Source of the DNA: Rubrivivax sp. | GTDB lineage: Bacteria > Pseudomonadota > Gammaproteobacteria > Burkholderiales > Burkholderiaceae_C | Length of the DNA stretch: 36,289 bases | NCBI GenBank assembly: GCA_020848515.1 | Contig: JADLIA010000053.1 | Location: 1-36,289, forward strand | Direction of reading: 5' to 3' | Shown: positions 8,609 through 16,450 of the stretch, piece by piece | Position numbering within the stretch: the stretch's first letter is position 1 | Layout of the letters: every line of letters begins with the position of its first letter | Made by a program: the position numbers and the translations under genes | The notes under the pieces: generated by a model | The model's database searches: none | What the model saw: only the letters and a program-made list of their open reading frames with translations | What the model was told of the DNA's origin: nothing

Positions 8609-9985
8609 TCAACCCAGGCGGGTGACGATGTCGTTGTACATCGCGATGGCCATCATGGCCAGCAGCAGCGACATGCCGACGTACTGCAGGCGCTCCATCC
8701 AGACGCCACCCACGGGCCGGCCCGTCACGGCCTCCCAAAGATAATACATCAGGTGCCCCCCATCGAGGACCGGCAGCGGCAGCAGGTTGAGCACGCCCAG
8801 GCTGACGCTGATGAAGGCCAGAAAGGCCAGGTAGTAGGTCAGCCCCAGGCTGGCCGACTTGCCCGCATAGTCGGCGATGGCGATCGGTCCGCTCAGGTTG
8901 CGCAGCGACAGCTCGCCCACCAGCATGCGCCCCAGCAGCCGCAGCGACAGGCCGGACACTTCCACCACCCGCACCACCCCGGCCCACAGGCCGTCTGCGG
9001 CACCGCGGCGCACCAGCACCATCTCGGGCTGGCTGCCGACGTAGGCGCCGATGCGACCCACCGGCTGACCCTTGTCCTCATGCGCGTCCGGGCGCACCTG
9101 CAGCGTCAGCGCGCGGCCGTCGCGCTCGATCAGCCAGGGCGACGCCGGCGGCGGCCCGCTGGCGCCCGAGGCGCGGATCAGCTCGCGCAGCTGCTGCCCG
9201 TCGTGCACCGGCACGTCGCCCACCCGACGCACCACGTCACCCTGCTGCAGGCCGGCACGCTCGGCGGCGCCGCCGGGCATCACTTCGCCCACCGTCGGGC
9301 TGCTGAGCGGCGAGACGATGCCGATGGCGCGAAACAGTGCCGCGTCCGGATCGCGCGTGGCCAGCGTGGACAGCGGCAGGGTCAGTTCGCGCCCGCGGCC
9401 ATCGGCGCCGCGGCTGACTTCCAGCACCAGGTCCTGACCGTCCAGCGCGGCGCGTGTGAGCACCCAGCGCAGCGACTCGAACGAGGCCACCGGCGCCAGC
9501 GCCTCGCCGGCCGGCGCCGCCTGGCGCACCAGCTCGCCGCCCTGCAGGCCGGCCTTGTCGGCCAGCGATCCGGCCACCGGCGGCGCCAGCAGGGCGCGCG
9601 GCTCCTGCACCCCGATCCAGTTGACCAGCGCATACAGCAGCACCGCCAGCAGCAGGTTGGCCACCGGGCCGGCGGCGACGATCAGGGCGCGCGAGGCCAG
9701 CGGCTGGGTATTGAAGGCCTGGTGTCGCAAGGCCTCGTCCACCGGCGCTTCGCGCTCGTCCAGCATCTTGACGTAGCCGCCGAACGGAATGGCGCCGATG
9801 ACGAACTCGGTGTCCTGACCGGGGCGCTGGCGCGCCGGTTTGAAACGCGCGATGGTCTTGCCGAAGCCGATGGAAAAGCGCAGCACCCGCACACCGCGCG
9901 CCACGGCCATGCGGTAGTGGCCCCACTCGTGCACGGCGATCAGCAGGCCCAGGGCCACCACGAAGGCGATCAAGGTCAGCAACAT
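8609..9985 (-). CDS. rseP: Site-2 zinc metalloprotease RseP
   Basis: An inner-membrane intramembrane protease that cleaves the anti-sigma factor RseA to release the envelope-stress sigma factor, and clears signal-peptide remnants. The 458-residue protein has the zinc motif HEWGH (His19, Glu20, His23) in the first membrane segment and FGGYVKMLDERE as membrane-associated loop. A second membrane segment lies at about 100-120, two periplasmic PDZ domains between about 125 and 310, and C-terminal membrane segments carry NLLPLPVLDGGH with zinc ligand Asp408. All catalytic residues are present. It sits between dxr (33 bp gap) and bamA. Confidence 0.95.
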   Translation of the reverse strand: MLLTLIAFVVALGLLIAVHEWGHYRMAVARGVRVLRFSIGFGKTIARFKPARQRPGQDTEFVIGAIPFGGYVKMLDEREAPVDEALRHQAFNTQPLASRALIVAAGPVANLLLAVLLYALVNWIGVQEPRALLAPPVAGSLADKAGLQGGELVRQAAPAGEALAPVASFESLRWVLTRAALDGQDLVLEVSRGADGRGRELTLPLSTLATRDPDAALFRAIGIVSPLSSPTVGEVMPGGAAERAGLQQGDVVRRVGDVPVHDGQQLRELIRASGASGPPPASPWLIERDGRALTLQVRPDAHEDKGQPVGRIGAYVGSQPEMVLVRRGAADGLWAGVVRVVEVSGLSLRLLGRMLVGELSLRNLSGPIAIADYAGKSASLGLTYYLAFLAFISVSLGVLNLLPLPVLDGGHLMYYLWEAVTGRPVGGVWMERLQYVGMSLLLAMMAIAMYNDIVTRLG

Positions 9986-10018
9986 GTGGGTATTGTCGGC
10001 GCTGGACGACGCCCTCGC

Positions 10019-11212
10019 TCAGCCGGCCAGCCGCCGCACGCAGGCCAGGGCGGCAGCGCGGGCGCGATGGTCCAGCTCCAGCAGCGCCGCCAGGTCGCCC
10101 GGCGCGCCGGGCGCCTCGGCATCCAGGGTGGCGCGGTTGACGGCGTGGATCTGATCGAAGCGGATGCGCCGCTGCAGGAAGGCGTCGACCGCCACTTCGT
10201 TGGCCGCGTTCAGCACCGCGCAGGTGCCGGGCGCAGCGCGCAGCGCCTCCCAGGCCAGCGCCAGCCCGGGGAAGCGCTCGCGGTGGCCGTCGGCGTCGAT
10301 GGGCTCGAAACTCAGGCCGCCCAGGGCGTGAAAGTCCAGCGCGGCGGCGCCCGATTCGATGCGCTCCGGCCAGGACAGGCCATAGGCGATCGGCACACGC
10401 ATGTCGGGCGTGCCCAGCTGCGCCACCACCGAGCGGTCCTTGTATTGCACCATCGAGTGGATCACGCTCTGCGGGTGGATCACCACCTGGAGCTGGTCCG
10501 GGTCGACACCGAACAGGTAGCGCGCCTCGATCACCTCCAGCGCCTTGTTCATCATGGTGGCCGAATCCACCGAGATCTTGCGCCCCATCACCCAGTTGGG
10601 ATGGGCGCAGGCCTGCTCGGGCGTGACCGCCGCGAGGCTCTCCGGCGCGCGGGTGCGAAACGGCCCGCCCGAGGCGGTGAGGATGATCTTGTCGATGCGC
10701 GCCGCCCAGGTGGCCGGGTCCTCCGGCAGCGACTGGAAGATGGCCGAGTGCTCGCTGTCGATCGGCAGCAGGGTGGCGCCACCGGCCTGCACGGCGCGCA
10801 GAAACACCTCGCCGCCCACCACCAGCGCCTCCTTGTTGGCCAGCAGCAGGCGCTTGCCGGCGCGCGCCGCCGCCAGGCAGGGGGCCAGGCCGGCGGCGCC
10901 GACGATGGCCGCCATGACGGTGTCTACCTCGCCCCAGCATGCTATGTTTTCAATAGCTTCCGGCGCTTGCTCCACCTGCGTTGGAATGCCTTTTTGTTTG
11001 ATTTTCTGCGCCAACGCGGCGGCGTGCGGGGCACTGGCCATCACCGCCACGCGCGGGCGAAAGCGCTCGCACTGCGCCAGCATCGCATCGACCTGCGTGG
11101 CCGCCGTCAGCGCCACCACCTCGAAGCGCTCGGGGTGGCGCGCCACCACGTCCAGCGTGCTGGTGCCGATCGAGCCGGTGCTGCCCAGCACCGCCAGCCG
11201 CTGGCGCCTCAC
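10019..11212 (-). CDS. dxr: 1-deoxy-D-xylulose 5-phosphate reductoisomerase
   Basis: DXR (IspC) makes 2-C-methyl-D-erythritol 4-phosphate with NADPH, the committed step of the MEP isoprenoid pathway that feeds UppS. The 397-residue protein has the NADPH motif VLGSTGSIGTSTLDVV and the catalytic metal-site motif LLPIDSEHSAIFQ (Asp152, Glu154). ASGGPFRTR, HPNWVMGRKISVDSATMMNK and NAANEVAV are also present. I choose GTG at 11212, because it overlaps the cdsA stop as GTGA and places the Rossmann motif at the usual N-terminal position. Residues 71-90 (IKQKGIPTQVEQAPEAIENI) come from repeat R1 copy D in a region that is variable between species. The NADPH and metal-site residues are intact. Confidence 0.94.
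   Translation of the reverse strand: MRRQRLAVLGSTGSIGTSTLDVVARHPERFEVVALTAATQVDAMLAQCERFRPRVAVMASAPHAAALAQKIKQKGIPTQVEQAPEAIENIACWGEVDTVMAAIVGAAGLAPCLAAARAGKRLLLANKEALVVGGEVFLRAVQAGGATLLPIDSEHSAIFQSLPEDPATWAARIDKIILTASGGPFRTRAPESLAAVTPEQACAHPNWVMGRKISVDSATMMNKALEVIEARYLFGVDPDQLQVVIHPQSVIHSMVQYKDRSVVAQLGTPDMRVPIAYGLSWPERIESGAAALDFHALGGLSFEPIDADGHRERFPGLALAWEALRAAPGTCAVLNAANEVAVDAFLQRRIRFDQIHAVNRATLDAEAPGAPGDLAALLELDHRARAAALACVRRLAG
10942..11001 (+). repeat. Interspersed repeat R1, copy D (inside dxr)
   Basis: R1 copy with CTATGTTTTCAATAGCTTCC, GGCGCTTG, a spacer, TGCGTTGGAATGCC and a T-rich end. It is antisense to dxr and encodes residues about 71-90 in frame. It is a visible AT-rich island in very GC-rich coding DNA. 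Confidence 0.68.
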
Positions 11213-12075
11213 GCACCGCCTCCGGCCGACCAGCTGGCCAGCAGCATGGCCAGCGGCAACGTGGGCAGCAGCGCGTCGATGCGGTCCAGCACGCCGCCAT
11301 GACCGGGCAGCAACTGGCTGGAGTCCTTCATGCCGGCGCTGCGCTTGACCAGCGATTCGAACAGATCGCCCACCACGCTCATGGCGCACAGAAACAGCAC
11401 GCCCGCCACCAGCAGCGCCGGTCCAGCCTGGTGCAGGCGGGTGTAGATACTGGCTGCACCCGGCGGCTGCGTGCGATCCAGCCACAACCACAGCACGGCC
11501 AGCGCCAGCACCCCCAGCATGCCGCCCCACACGCCTTCCCAGCTCTTGCCCGGGCTGATCGTGGGCGCCAGCTTGTTGCCGCCGGTCAGCCGCCCGCCCA
11601 GCGCCCGGCCGGCAAAGTAGGCAAACACGTCGGCCACCCACACCAGCACCATGGCCGACAGCAAAAAATTGACACCGATGCGCCGCGCCTGCGCCATGGC
11701 CAGCCAGGCCACGCTCAGGAGCGCCAGACCCAGGGCCCAGCGCAGCGCCGCTGGCACCCGCGCCCAGCCGGCGACGCCGCGCCCCAGCACCCAGGCGCCA
11801 CCCAGCACCCAGGCCAGAGCGGCCGCCAGCCACAGGCCGGGCAGCGGGCGCTCGACCGCGCCCAGCGCCCACAGCCCCAGGCACAGCGCCGCGCACAGCG
11901 CGCCGGTGGCCAGCGCACCGGCGCCGGCCACGCCATTCAGGCGCGCCCATTCCCAGGCCGCCGCAGCGATGAACAGCAGACTCAGCGCGATGAAGGGCGT
12001 GGCCGACGGCGCAAACAGCGCCGGCAGCAGGACGGCCAGCAGCACCAGCGCGGTGATGACACGTTGTCCCAGCAT
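11209..12075 (-). CDS. cdsA: Phosphatidate cytidylyltransferase
   Basis: CdsA converts phosphatidic acid and CTP to CDP-diacylglycerol, the precursor of phosphatidylethanolamine, phosphatidylglycerol and cardiolipin. The 288-residue protein is almost entirely hydrophobic with about seven or eight membrane segments. It has WVADVFAYFAGRALGG, the KLAPTISPGKSWEG motif, and near the C-terminus the CDP-alcohol signature VVGDLFESLVKRSAGMKDS followed by LLPGHGGVLDRID. I choose ATG 12075 (MLGQRVITAL), 13 bases after the uppS stop. The frame is open further upstream but would overlap uppS. Its stop overlaps the dxr start (GTGA). Confidence 0.94.
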   Translation of the reverse strand: MLGQRVITALVLLAVLLPALFAPSATPFIALSLLFIAAAAWEWARLNGVAGAGALATGALCAALCLGLWALGAVERPLPGLWLAAALAWVLGGAWVLGRGVAGWARVPAALRWALGLALLSVAWLAMAQARRIGVNFLLSAMVLVWVADVFAYFAGRALGGRLTGGNKLAPTISPGKSWEGVWGGMLGVLALAVLWLWLDRTQPPGAASIYTRLHQAGPALLVAGVLFLCAMSVVGDLFESLVKRSAGMKDSSQLLPGHGGVLDRIDALLPTLPLAMLLASWSAGGGA

Positions 12076-12088
12076 GGTCGGCCCCTGG

Positions 12089-12820
12089 TCAACCGGCCGC
12101 GCCGGCCTGGGCCAGCTGTTCCGAGGTGCGCCCGAAGCGCCGTTCGCGCCCGGCGTAGGCGGCCAGCGCCGCATCCAGCGCGGCGGCGTCGAAATCCGGC
12201 CACAGGCAGTCGGTGAAATACAGCTCGCTGTACGCGCACTGCCACAGCAGGAAGTTGCTGATGCGCTGCTCGCCGCCGGTACGGATCAGCAGATCGGGGT
12301 CGGGCACATGGGCCAGGGCCATGGCGCCGGCCAGCGTGGCCTCGGTGATCGGCGCACCGCGCTCGGCCAGTCGGGCGGCGGCCTGCACGATGTCCCAGCG
12401 GCCGCCATAGTTGAAGCACACATTCAGCACCATGCCGGCGTTGCCGGTGGTGTCGGCCTCGGCCTGTGCCAGGGCGTGCCGCATGCCCTCGGACAACGCC
12501 TGCCGCTCGCCCACGAAATGCAGTCGGATGCCGGCGCGCTGCAACTGCGGCACCTCGCGCGTCAGCGCCTTGCCCAGCAGTTCCATCAGGCCACTGACCT
12601 CGTCCTGCGGCCGGCTCCAGTTTTCGGAGGAGAAGGCAAACACCGTCAGCACCTGTACGCCGCGCTCGGCGCAGGCACGGATGCAGCGGCGCAGGGCGTC
12701 GACCCCCTGCCGATGACCGGCGATGCGCGGCAACAGGCGCCGCCGCGCCCAGCGGCCATTGCCATCCATCACGATGGCGATGTGTCGCGGCAGCTCGTGG
12801 GAAGTGGAAGCGTTTGCCAT
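12089..12820 (-). CDS. uppS: Undecaprenyl diphosphate synthase (cis-prenyltransferase)
   Basis: UppS condenses eight isopentenyl diphosphates onto farnesyl diphosphate to give C55 undecaprenyl diphosphate, the lipid carrier for peptidoglycan and O-antigen. The 243-residue protein has HIAIVMDGNGRWA with catalytic Asp19, GHRQGVDALRR, LTVFAFSSENWSRP, LNVCFNYGGRWDI and the C-terminal DLLIRTGGEQRISNFLLWQ with YSELYFTDCLWPDF. All family signatures are present. It is separated from frr by 135 bp containing a partial R2 repeat, so it may depend on read-through from frr or on a promoter I cannot identify. It is followed closely by cdsA. Confidence 0.96.
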   Translation of the reverse strand: MANASTSHELPRHIAIVMDGNGRWARRRLLPRIAGHRQGVDALRRCIRACAERGVQVLTVFAFSSENWSRPQDEVSGLMELLGKALTREVPQLQRAGIRLHFVGERQALSEGMRHALAQAEADTTGNAGMVLNVCFNYGGRWDIVQAAARLAERGAPITEATLAGAMALAHVPDPDLLIRTGGEQRISNFLLWQCAYSELYFTDCLWPDFDAAALDAALAAYAGRERRFGRTSEQLAQAGAAG

Positions 12821-12864
12821 GTGCGCGGAACCGGTCCAGGGGGCTGCGAGGCCGGCCCGCCCAT

Positions 12865-12930
12865 GGGCCGCGGAGCAGGCCAGTACGCCCTGTCCGAGCC
12901 TCCCGGTCGCCCGCAGCGCCCCTGAGCGGA
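12865..12930. repeat. Palindromic repeat R2, partial copy 3 (3' of frr)
   Basis: The frr-uppS gap shares GGGCCGCGGAGCAGGCCA with R2 copy 1 (copy 2 differs by one base in this stretch), and it ends with a CTGAGCGG-like block on the frr side. The central covarying hairpin of the other copies is not recognisable. Next to it, just after the frr stop, is a small hairpin GGCGCT / AGCGCC (about 12931-12950). Probably a degraded or truncated relative of R2. Confidence 0.45.
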
Positions 12931-12955
12931 TGGCGCTGCCGGCGAGCGCCGGAGG

Positions 12956-13516
12956 TCAGACTTCCATGATGTCCTTTTCCTTGGCCGCCACCAGGGCGTC
13001 GATGTCGGCCACGTGCCGGTCAGTGACTTTCTGGATATCGGCCTCGGAGCGTTTTTGCTCGTCCTCGGTGGCTTCCTTGTCCTTGACCAGCTTCTTGATG
13101 GCGTCGTTGGCGTCGCGGCGCAGGTTGCGGATGGCGATCTTGGCCTGCTCGCCCTCGTGCCGCACGATCTTGGTCATCTCGCGCCGGCGTTCCTCGCTCA
13201 TGGGCGGCATCGGCACGCGGATCAGGTCGCCCATGCTGGCCGGGTTCAGGCCCAGGTCGCTTTCGCGGATGGCCTTCTCGATCTTGGCACCCATGCCCTT
13301 TTCCCACGGCTGCACGCTGATGGTGCGCGCATCCAGCAGCGACACGTTGGCCACCTGCGACAGTGGCACGTGGTTGCCGTAGTACTCGACATGGATGGTG
13401 TCCAGCAGCGCCGGGTTGGCGCGGCCGGTGCGGATCTTGGTCAGGTTGTTCTTGAAGGCGGCGATGGACTGGTCCATCTTGCCTTCGGTGTGCTTCTTGA
13501 TGTCTGCAATGCTCAT
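12956..13516 (-). CDS. frr: Ribosome recycling factor
   Basis: RRF splits post-termination ribosomes together with EF-G. The 186-residue protein is the standard length. It reads [20 protein letters not shown], then [71 protein letters not shown] and ends KEKDIMEV. Of two possible ATGs (13522, 13516) the second is chosen, because AAGGAG lies about 7 bases upstream of it but only 1 base from the first. It follows pyrH by 29 bp, the usual pyrH-frr pair. Confidence 0.97.
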   Translation of the reverse strand: MSIADIKKHTEGKMDQSIAAFKNNLTKIRTGRANPALLDTIHVEYYGNHVPLSQVANVSLLDARTISVQPWEKGMGAKIEKAIRESDLGLNPASMGDLIRVPMPPMSEERRREMTKIVRHEGEQAKIAIRNLRRDANDAIKKLVKDKEATEDEQKRSEADIQKVTDRHVADIDALVAAKEKDIMEV

Positions 13517-13545
13517 GTCCATGCTCCTTCGGTGGCGGCCCCGGC

Positions 13546-14268
13546 TCAGACGTGCACCAGGGTGCCTTCGTCGGCACCCAGCACCACGCTCCTGAGCGCG
13601 CCGGGCTTGAAGATCGAAAACACCTTGATGGGCAGCTTCTGGTCGCGGCACAGGGCGAACGCGGTGGCGTCCATGATGCCCAGGTTGCGGCTCATGGCCT
13701 CGTCGAAGCTCAGGCGGGCGTAGCGCGTGGCCTTGGGATCCTTGTTGGGGTCGGCGGTGTAGACGCCATCCACCTTGGTCGCCTTGAGCACCAGTTCGGC
13801 GCCGATCTCGGCACCGCGCAGGGCGGCGGCGGTGTCGGTGGTGAAGAACGGGTTGCCAGTGCCGGCGGCAAACACCACCACCTTGCCTTCTTCGAGGTAC
13901 TGCAGCGCCTTGGGCCGCACGTAGGGTTCGACCACCTGCTCGATGGCGATCGCCGACATCACGCGCGCCGTCAGGCCGTGCTTGTTCATGGCATCGGCCA
14001 GCGCCAGCGCGTTCATCACCGTGGCCAGCATGCCCATGTAGTCGGCGGTGGCGCGGTCCATGCCCACCGAGCCGCCGGCGACGCCGCGAAAGATGTTGCC
14101 GCCGCCGATCACCACCGCCACCTGCACGCCCATGCGCGTCACCTCGGCGATCTCGCCGACGATGCGCTCGATGGTGGCGCGGTTGATGCCGAACGCATCG
14201 TCGCCCATCAGGGCTTCGCCGGAGAGCTTGAGCAGGATGCGACGATGGGCAGGCTTGGCTTTGGTCAT
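13546..14268 (-). CDS. pyrH: UMP kinase
   Basis: PyrH phosphorylates UMP to UDP, feeding UTP and CTP pools and, indirectly, UDP-GlcNAc for peptidoglycan and lipid A. The 240-residue amino-acid-kinase-fold protein has [34 protein letters not shown], the [20 protein letters not shown] segment, [19 protein letters not shown] and [17 protein letters not shown]. It lies downstream of tsf, separated by a strong intrinsic terminator, so it probably has its own promoter; a TAAACT is seen in the gap. Confidence 0.97.
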   Translation of the reverse strand: MTKAKPAHRRILLKLSGEALMGDDAFGINRATIERIVGEIAEVTRMGVQVAVVIGGGNIFRGVAGGSVGMDRATADYMGMLATVMNALALADAMNKHGLTARVMSAIAIEQVVEPYVRPKALQYLEEGKVVVFAAGTGNPFFTTDTAAALRGAEIGAELVLKATKVDGVYTADPNKDPKATRYARLSFDEAMSRNLGIMDATAFALCRDQKLPIKVFSIFKPGALRSVVLGADEGTLVHV

Positions 14269-14300
14269 GGGCGGGGTTTGGGGGCGGCGGCTGGCGGTCG

Positions 14301-14306
14301 AGTTTA
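14301..14306 (-). promoter_or_regulatory. Candidate -10 box for pyrH-frr
   Basis: TAAACT on the minus strand lies 32 bases upstream of the pyrH ATG and downstream of the tsf terminator. No good -35 box is seen. It is suggested mainly because the terminator implies a separate start for pyrH. Confidence 0.3.
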
Positions 14307-14345
14307 GCGGCTGATCGGCGGCGGCGTCCGGTGCGGCGGGTACAC

Positions 14346-14375
14346 AAAAAAGGCGCGCCGCCTGCGCGACGCGCC
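14346..14375 (-). terminator. Intrinsic terminator after tsf
   Basis: On the minus strand a 10-bp stem GGCGCGTCGC / GCGGCGCGCC with loop GCAG is followed at once by six Ts. It starts 19 bases after the tsf stop codon and should end most rpsB-tsf transcripts. Confidence 0.88.
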
Positions 14376-14394
14376 CGTGGCATGGCGCGGCCGA

Positions 14395-15288
14395 TCAGGC
14401 CTTGCCCTGCGCGGCGGCCACCTGCGCGGCCACCTCGGCGGCGAAGTCGTCCTGCTTCTTCTCGATGCCCTCGCCCACCACGTACAGCGTGAAGCCGCTG
14501 ACCTGGGTGGCTTTTTCCTTCAGCATCTGCTCGACGCTCTGCTTGTCGTTCTTCACGAACGGCTGGTTGAACAGCGAGACTTCCTTGAGGAATTTCTGCA
14601 CCGAACCTTCGACCATCTTGGCGGCGATGTCGGCCGGCTTGCCGGACTCGGCGGCCTTGGCAGCGGCCACGCTGCGCTCGGTTTCGACCAGATCGGCCGG
14701 CACCTCGGCGGCGGTGAGCGCCTTGGGCTTCATGGCGGCCACGTGCATGGCGACGTCGCGCGCGGCCACTTCATCGCCCTGGAACTCCACCAGCACGCCA
14801 ATGCGCGTGCCGTGCAGGTAGCTGGTCAGCTGGGCGCCGCCGGCCTTGCGCACGAAGCGGCGGAAGCTCATGTTCTCGCCGATCTTGCCGATCAGGCCCT
14901 TGCGCACGTCTTCCAGCGTGGGGCCATAGCCGTCCTGCTCGTAGGCCAGTGCGCCCAGGGCGGTCACGTCGGCCGGGTTGTGCTCGGCCACCAGCCTGGC
15001 AGCGGCCTGGGCCATGGCGATGAACATGTCGTTCTTGGTGACGAAGTCGGTTTCGCAGTTGACCTCGATCATGGCGCCGGTGGTGCCGGCAATGTGCGCG
15101 GCGATCACGCCTTCGGCCGTGACGCGGCTGGCGGCCTTGCCGGCCTTGGTGCCCAGCTTGACGCGCAGCAGCTCCTCGGCCTTGGCCATGTCGCCATCGG
15201 CCTCGGTCAGGGCCTTCTTGCACTCCATCATGGGGGCGTCGGTCTTGGCGCGCAGTTCGGCGACCATGCTTGCGGTAATTGCTGCCAT
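14395..15288 (-). CDS. tsf: Elongation factor Ts
   Basis: EF-Ts is the guanine-nucleotide exchange factor that recycles EF-Tu-GDP. The 297-residue protein starts with the UBA-like domain ([39 protein letters not shown]). The core follows, with the EF-Tu contact motif [12 protein letters not shown], and it ends with a C-terminal module ([20 protein letters not shown]). Length is normal. It is downstream of rpsB with a small hairpin/T-run in between that may reduce tsf expression, and is followed by a strong terminator. Confidence 0.97.
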   Translation of the reverse strand: MAAITASMVAELRAKTDAPMMECKKALTEADGDMAKAEELLRVKLGTKAGKAASRVTAEGVIAAHIAGTTGAMIEVNCETDFVTKNDMFIAMAQAAARLVAEHNPADVTALGALAYEQDGYGPTLEDVRKGLIGKIGENMSFRRFVRKAGGAQLTSYLHGTRIGVLVEFQGDEVAARDVAMHVAAMKPKALTAAEVPADLVETERSVAAAKAAESGKPADIAAKMVEGSVQKFLKEVSLFNQPFVKNDKQSVEQMLKEKATQVSGFTLYVVGEGIEKKQDDFAAEVAAQVAAAQGKA

Positions 15289-15357
15289 GTGTGATTACTC
15301 CAGATGTCGGTGGGGCGGCCCGCACGGGCGGGCGCCACCCCGGGAAACGAAACATTG

Positions 15358-15381
15358 AAAAAGGGGCCTGTGCGCCCCTTT
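15358..15381 (-). terminator. Intrinsic terminator or attenuator between rpsB and tsf
   Basis: On the minus strand AAAGGGGC, loop GCACAG, GCCCCTTT is followed by two further Ts, so the run of Ts overlaps the stem. It lies about 36 bases after the rpsB stop and 70 bases before the tsf ATG. It probably terminates some transcripts, giving more S2 than EF-Ts message, while read-through supplies tsf. Confidence 0.6.
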
Positions 15382-15417
15382 GCCAGCGGTCGCCAGGCGG
15401 GCGACGCAGGTGGACGA

Positions 15418-16173
15418 TCAGGCGGCGCCGTCGTCCTCGACTTCGACGAACTCGTCCTCGCCTTCGGCCTGCACGGCCTTGACCACGTCATTGACGGCGT
15501 TGGCCTTGCCTTCCAGCACGGCGTCGGCCAGCGCACGGGCGTACAGCGTGACGGCACGCGCGGAGTCGTCGTTGCCCGGAATCACGTAGTCGATACCGTC
15601 CGGGTTGTGGTTGGAGTCGACCACGCCGATCAGCGGCACGCCCAGCTTCTTGGCTTCCGAGACGGCGATTTTGTGGTAGCCGACGTCGATCACGAAGATG
15701 GCGTCCGGCAGCGCGCCCATGTCCTGGATGCCGCCGATGTCGCGTTCGAGCTTTTCCATCTCGCGCGTGAACATCAGCTGCTCCTTCTTGCTCATGCTGT
15801 CCAGACCGGCTTCCTGCTGGGCTTGCATGTCCTTGAGGCGCTTGATGGAGGTCTTGACGGTCTTGAAGTTGGTCAGCATGCCGCCCAGCCAGCGCTGCTC
15901 GACGTAGGGCATGCCGCAGCGGCGGGCTTCCTCGGCGACGATCTCACGCGCCTGGCGCTTGGTGCCGACGAACAGGATGGTGCCGCGGTTGGCCGCCAGC
16001 TGGCGCGCGAATTTCTGCGCTTCCTGGAGCATCGGCAGCGATTTCTCCAGGTTGATGATGTGGATCTTGTTGCGATGGCCGAAGATGAAAGGGGCCATCT
16101 TGGGGTTCCAGAAGCGCGTCTGGTGGCCAAAGTGCACACCGGCTTCCAGCATCTGACGCATGGTCACGGACAT
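15418..16173 (-). CDS. rpsB: 30S ribosomal protein S2
   Basis: S2 joins the 30S subunit late and helps bind S1. The 251-residue protein has [62 protein letters not shown], the central coiled segment (about 110-150), [19 protein letters not shown] and [20 protein letters not shown]. It ends in an acidic tail ([15 protein letters not shown]). I choose ATG 16173, which has AGAAGG at suitable spacing; the frame is open 15 codons further upstream without family support. It is the first gene of the long minus-strand cluster and has a structured leader likely to serve autoregulation. Confidence 0.97.
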   Translation of the reverse strand: MSVTMRQMLEAGVHFGHQTRFWNPKMAPFIFGHRNKIHIINLEKSLPMLQEAQKFARQLAANRGTILFVGTKRQAREIVAEEARRCGMPYVEQRWLGGMLTNFKTVKTSIKRLKDMQAQQEAGLDSMSKKEQLMFTREMEKLERDIGGIQDMGALPDAIFVIDVGYHKIAVSEAKKLGVPLIGVVDSNHNPDGIDYVIPGNDDSARAVTLYARALADAVLEGKANAVNDVVKAVQAEGEDEFVEVEDDGAA

Positions 16174-16228
16174 GGAAATTACCTTCTCAAGGTTGGGTCT
16201 GAAATCCAGCCCCCTCAATCACCGGCCG

Positions 16229-16325
16229 GGCCGTTGAAACGGCCGGCAGCGACACCTCGTCGGAGCTGGTTTGGGATTGGTCCTGCACCGCAGCTCGCCC
16301 AAAAGGCGAGCGAAACGCGCGGTGC
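16229..16325 (-). promoter_or_regulatory. Structured 5' leader of rpsB (two strong hairpins)
   Basis: Between the rpsB -10 box and ATG the minus-strand RNA can form two hairpins. The first (16285-16325) is nested: GCACCGC pairs with GCGGTGC and inside it GCTCGCC pairs with GGCGAGC, with a TTTTG loop. The second (16229-16244) is GGCCGTT / AACGGCC. In E. coli S2 represses its own rpsB-tsf message through the leader; a similar role here is inference from position and structure. Confidence 0.6.
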
Positions 16326-16336
16326 AAAACCATCAA

Positions 16337-16342
16337 ATTATA
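16337..16342 (-). promoter_or_regulatory. Candidate -10 box of the rpsB promoter
   Basis: A perfect TATAAT on the minus strand in a small AT-rich patch, 164 bases upstream of the rpsB ATG and just upstream of the two leader hairpins. The -35 region is GC-rich and not recognisable. Confidence 0.6.
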
Positions 16343-16450
16343 GCCCGGGCGAGGCCGCCGCGCCGAGGCTGGCGGGCAGTGTGTGCCGTCCGGGGTCCGC
16401 TGCGCCCGTAGAATCCGCAGCGCCTTGCGTCCCTGCCCGTCCCCATCTCC

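Noticed and set aside
8405-11302. Open frame of 965 codons on the plus strand
   Set aside because: It is antisense to bamA, rseP and dxr, has the His/Gln/Arg-rich composition typical of reverse frames of GC-rich genes, and contains no recognisable domain.
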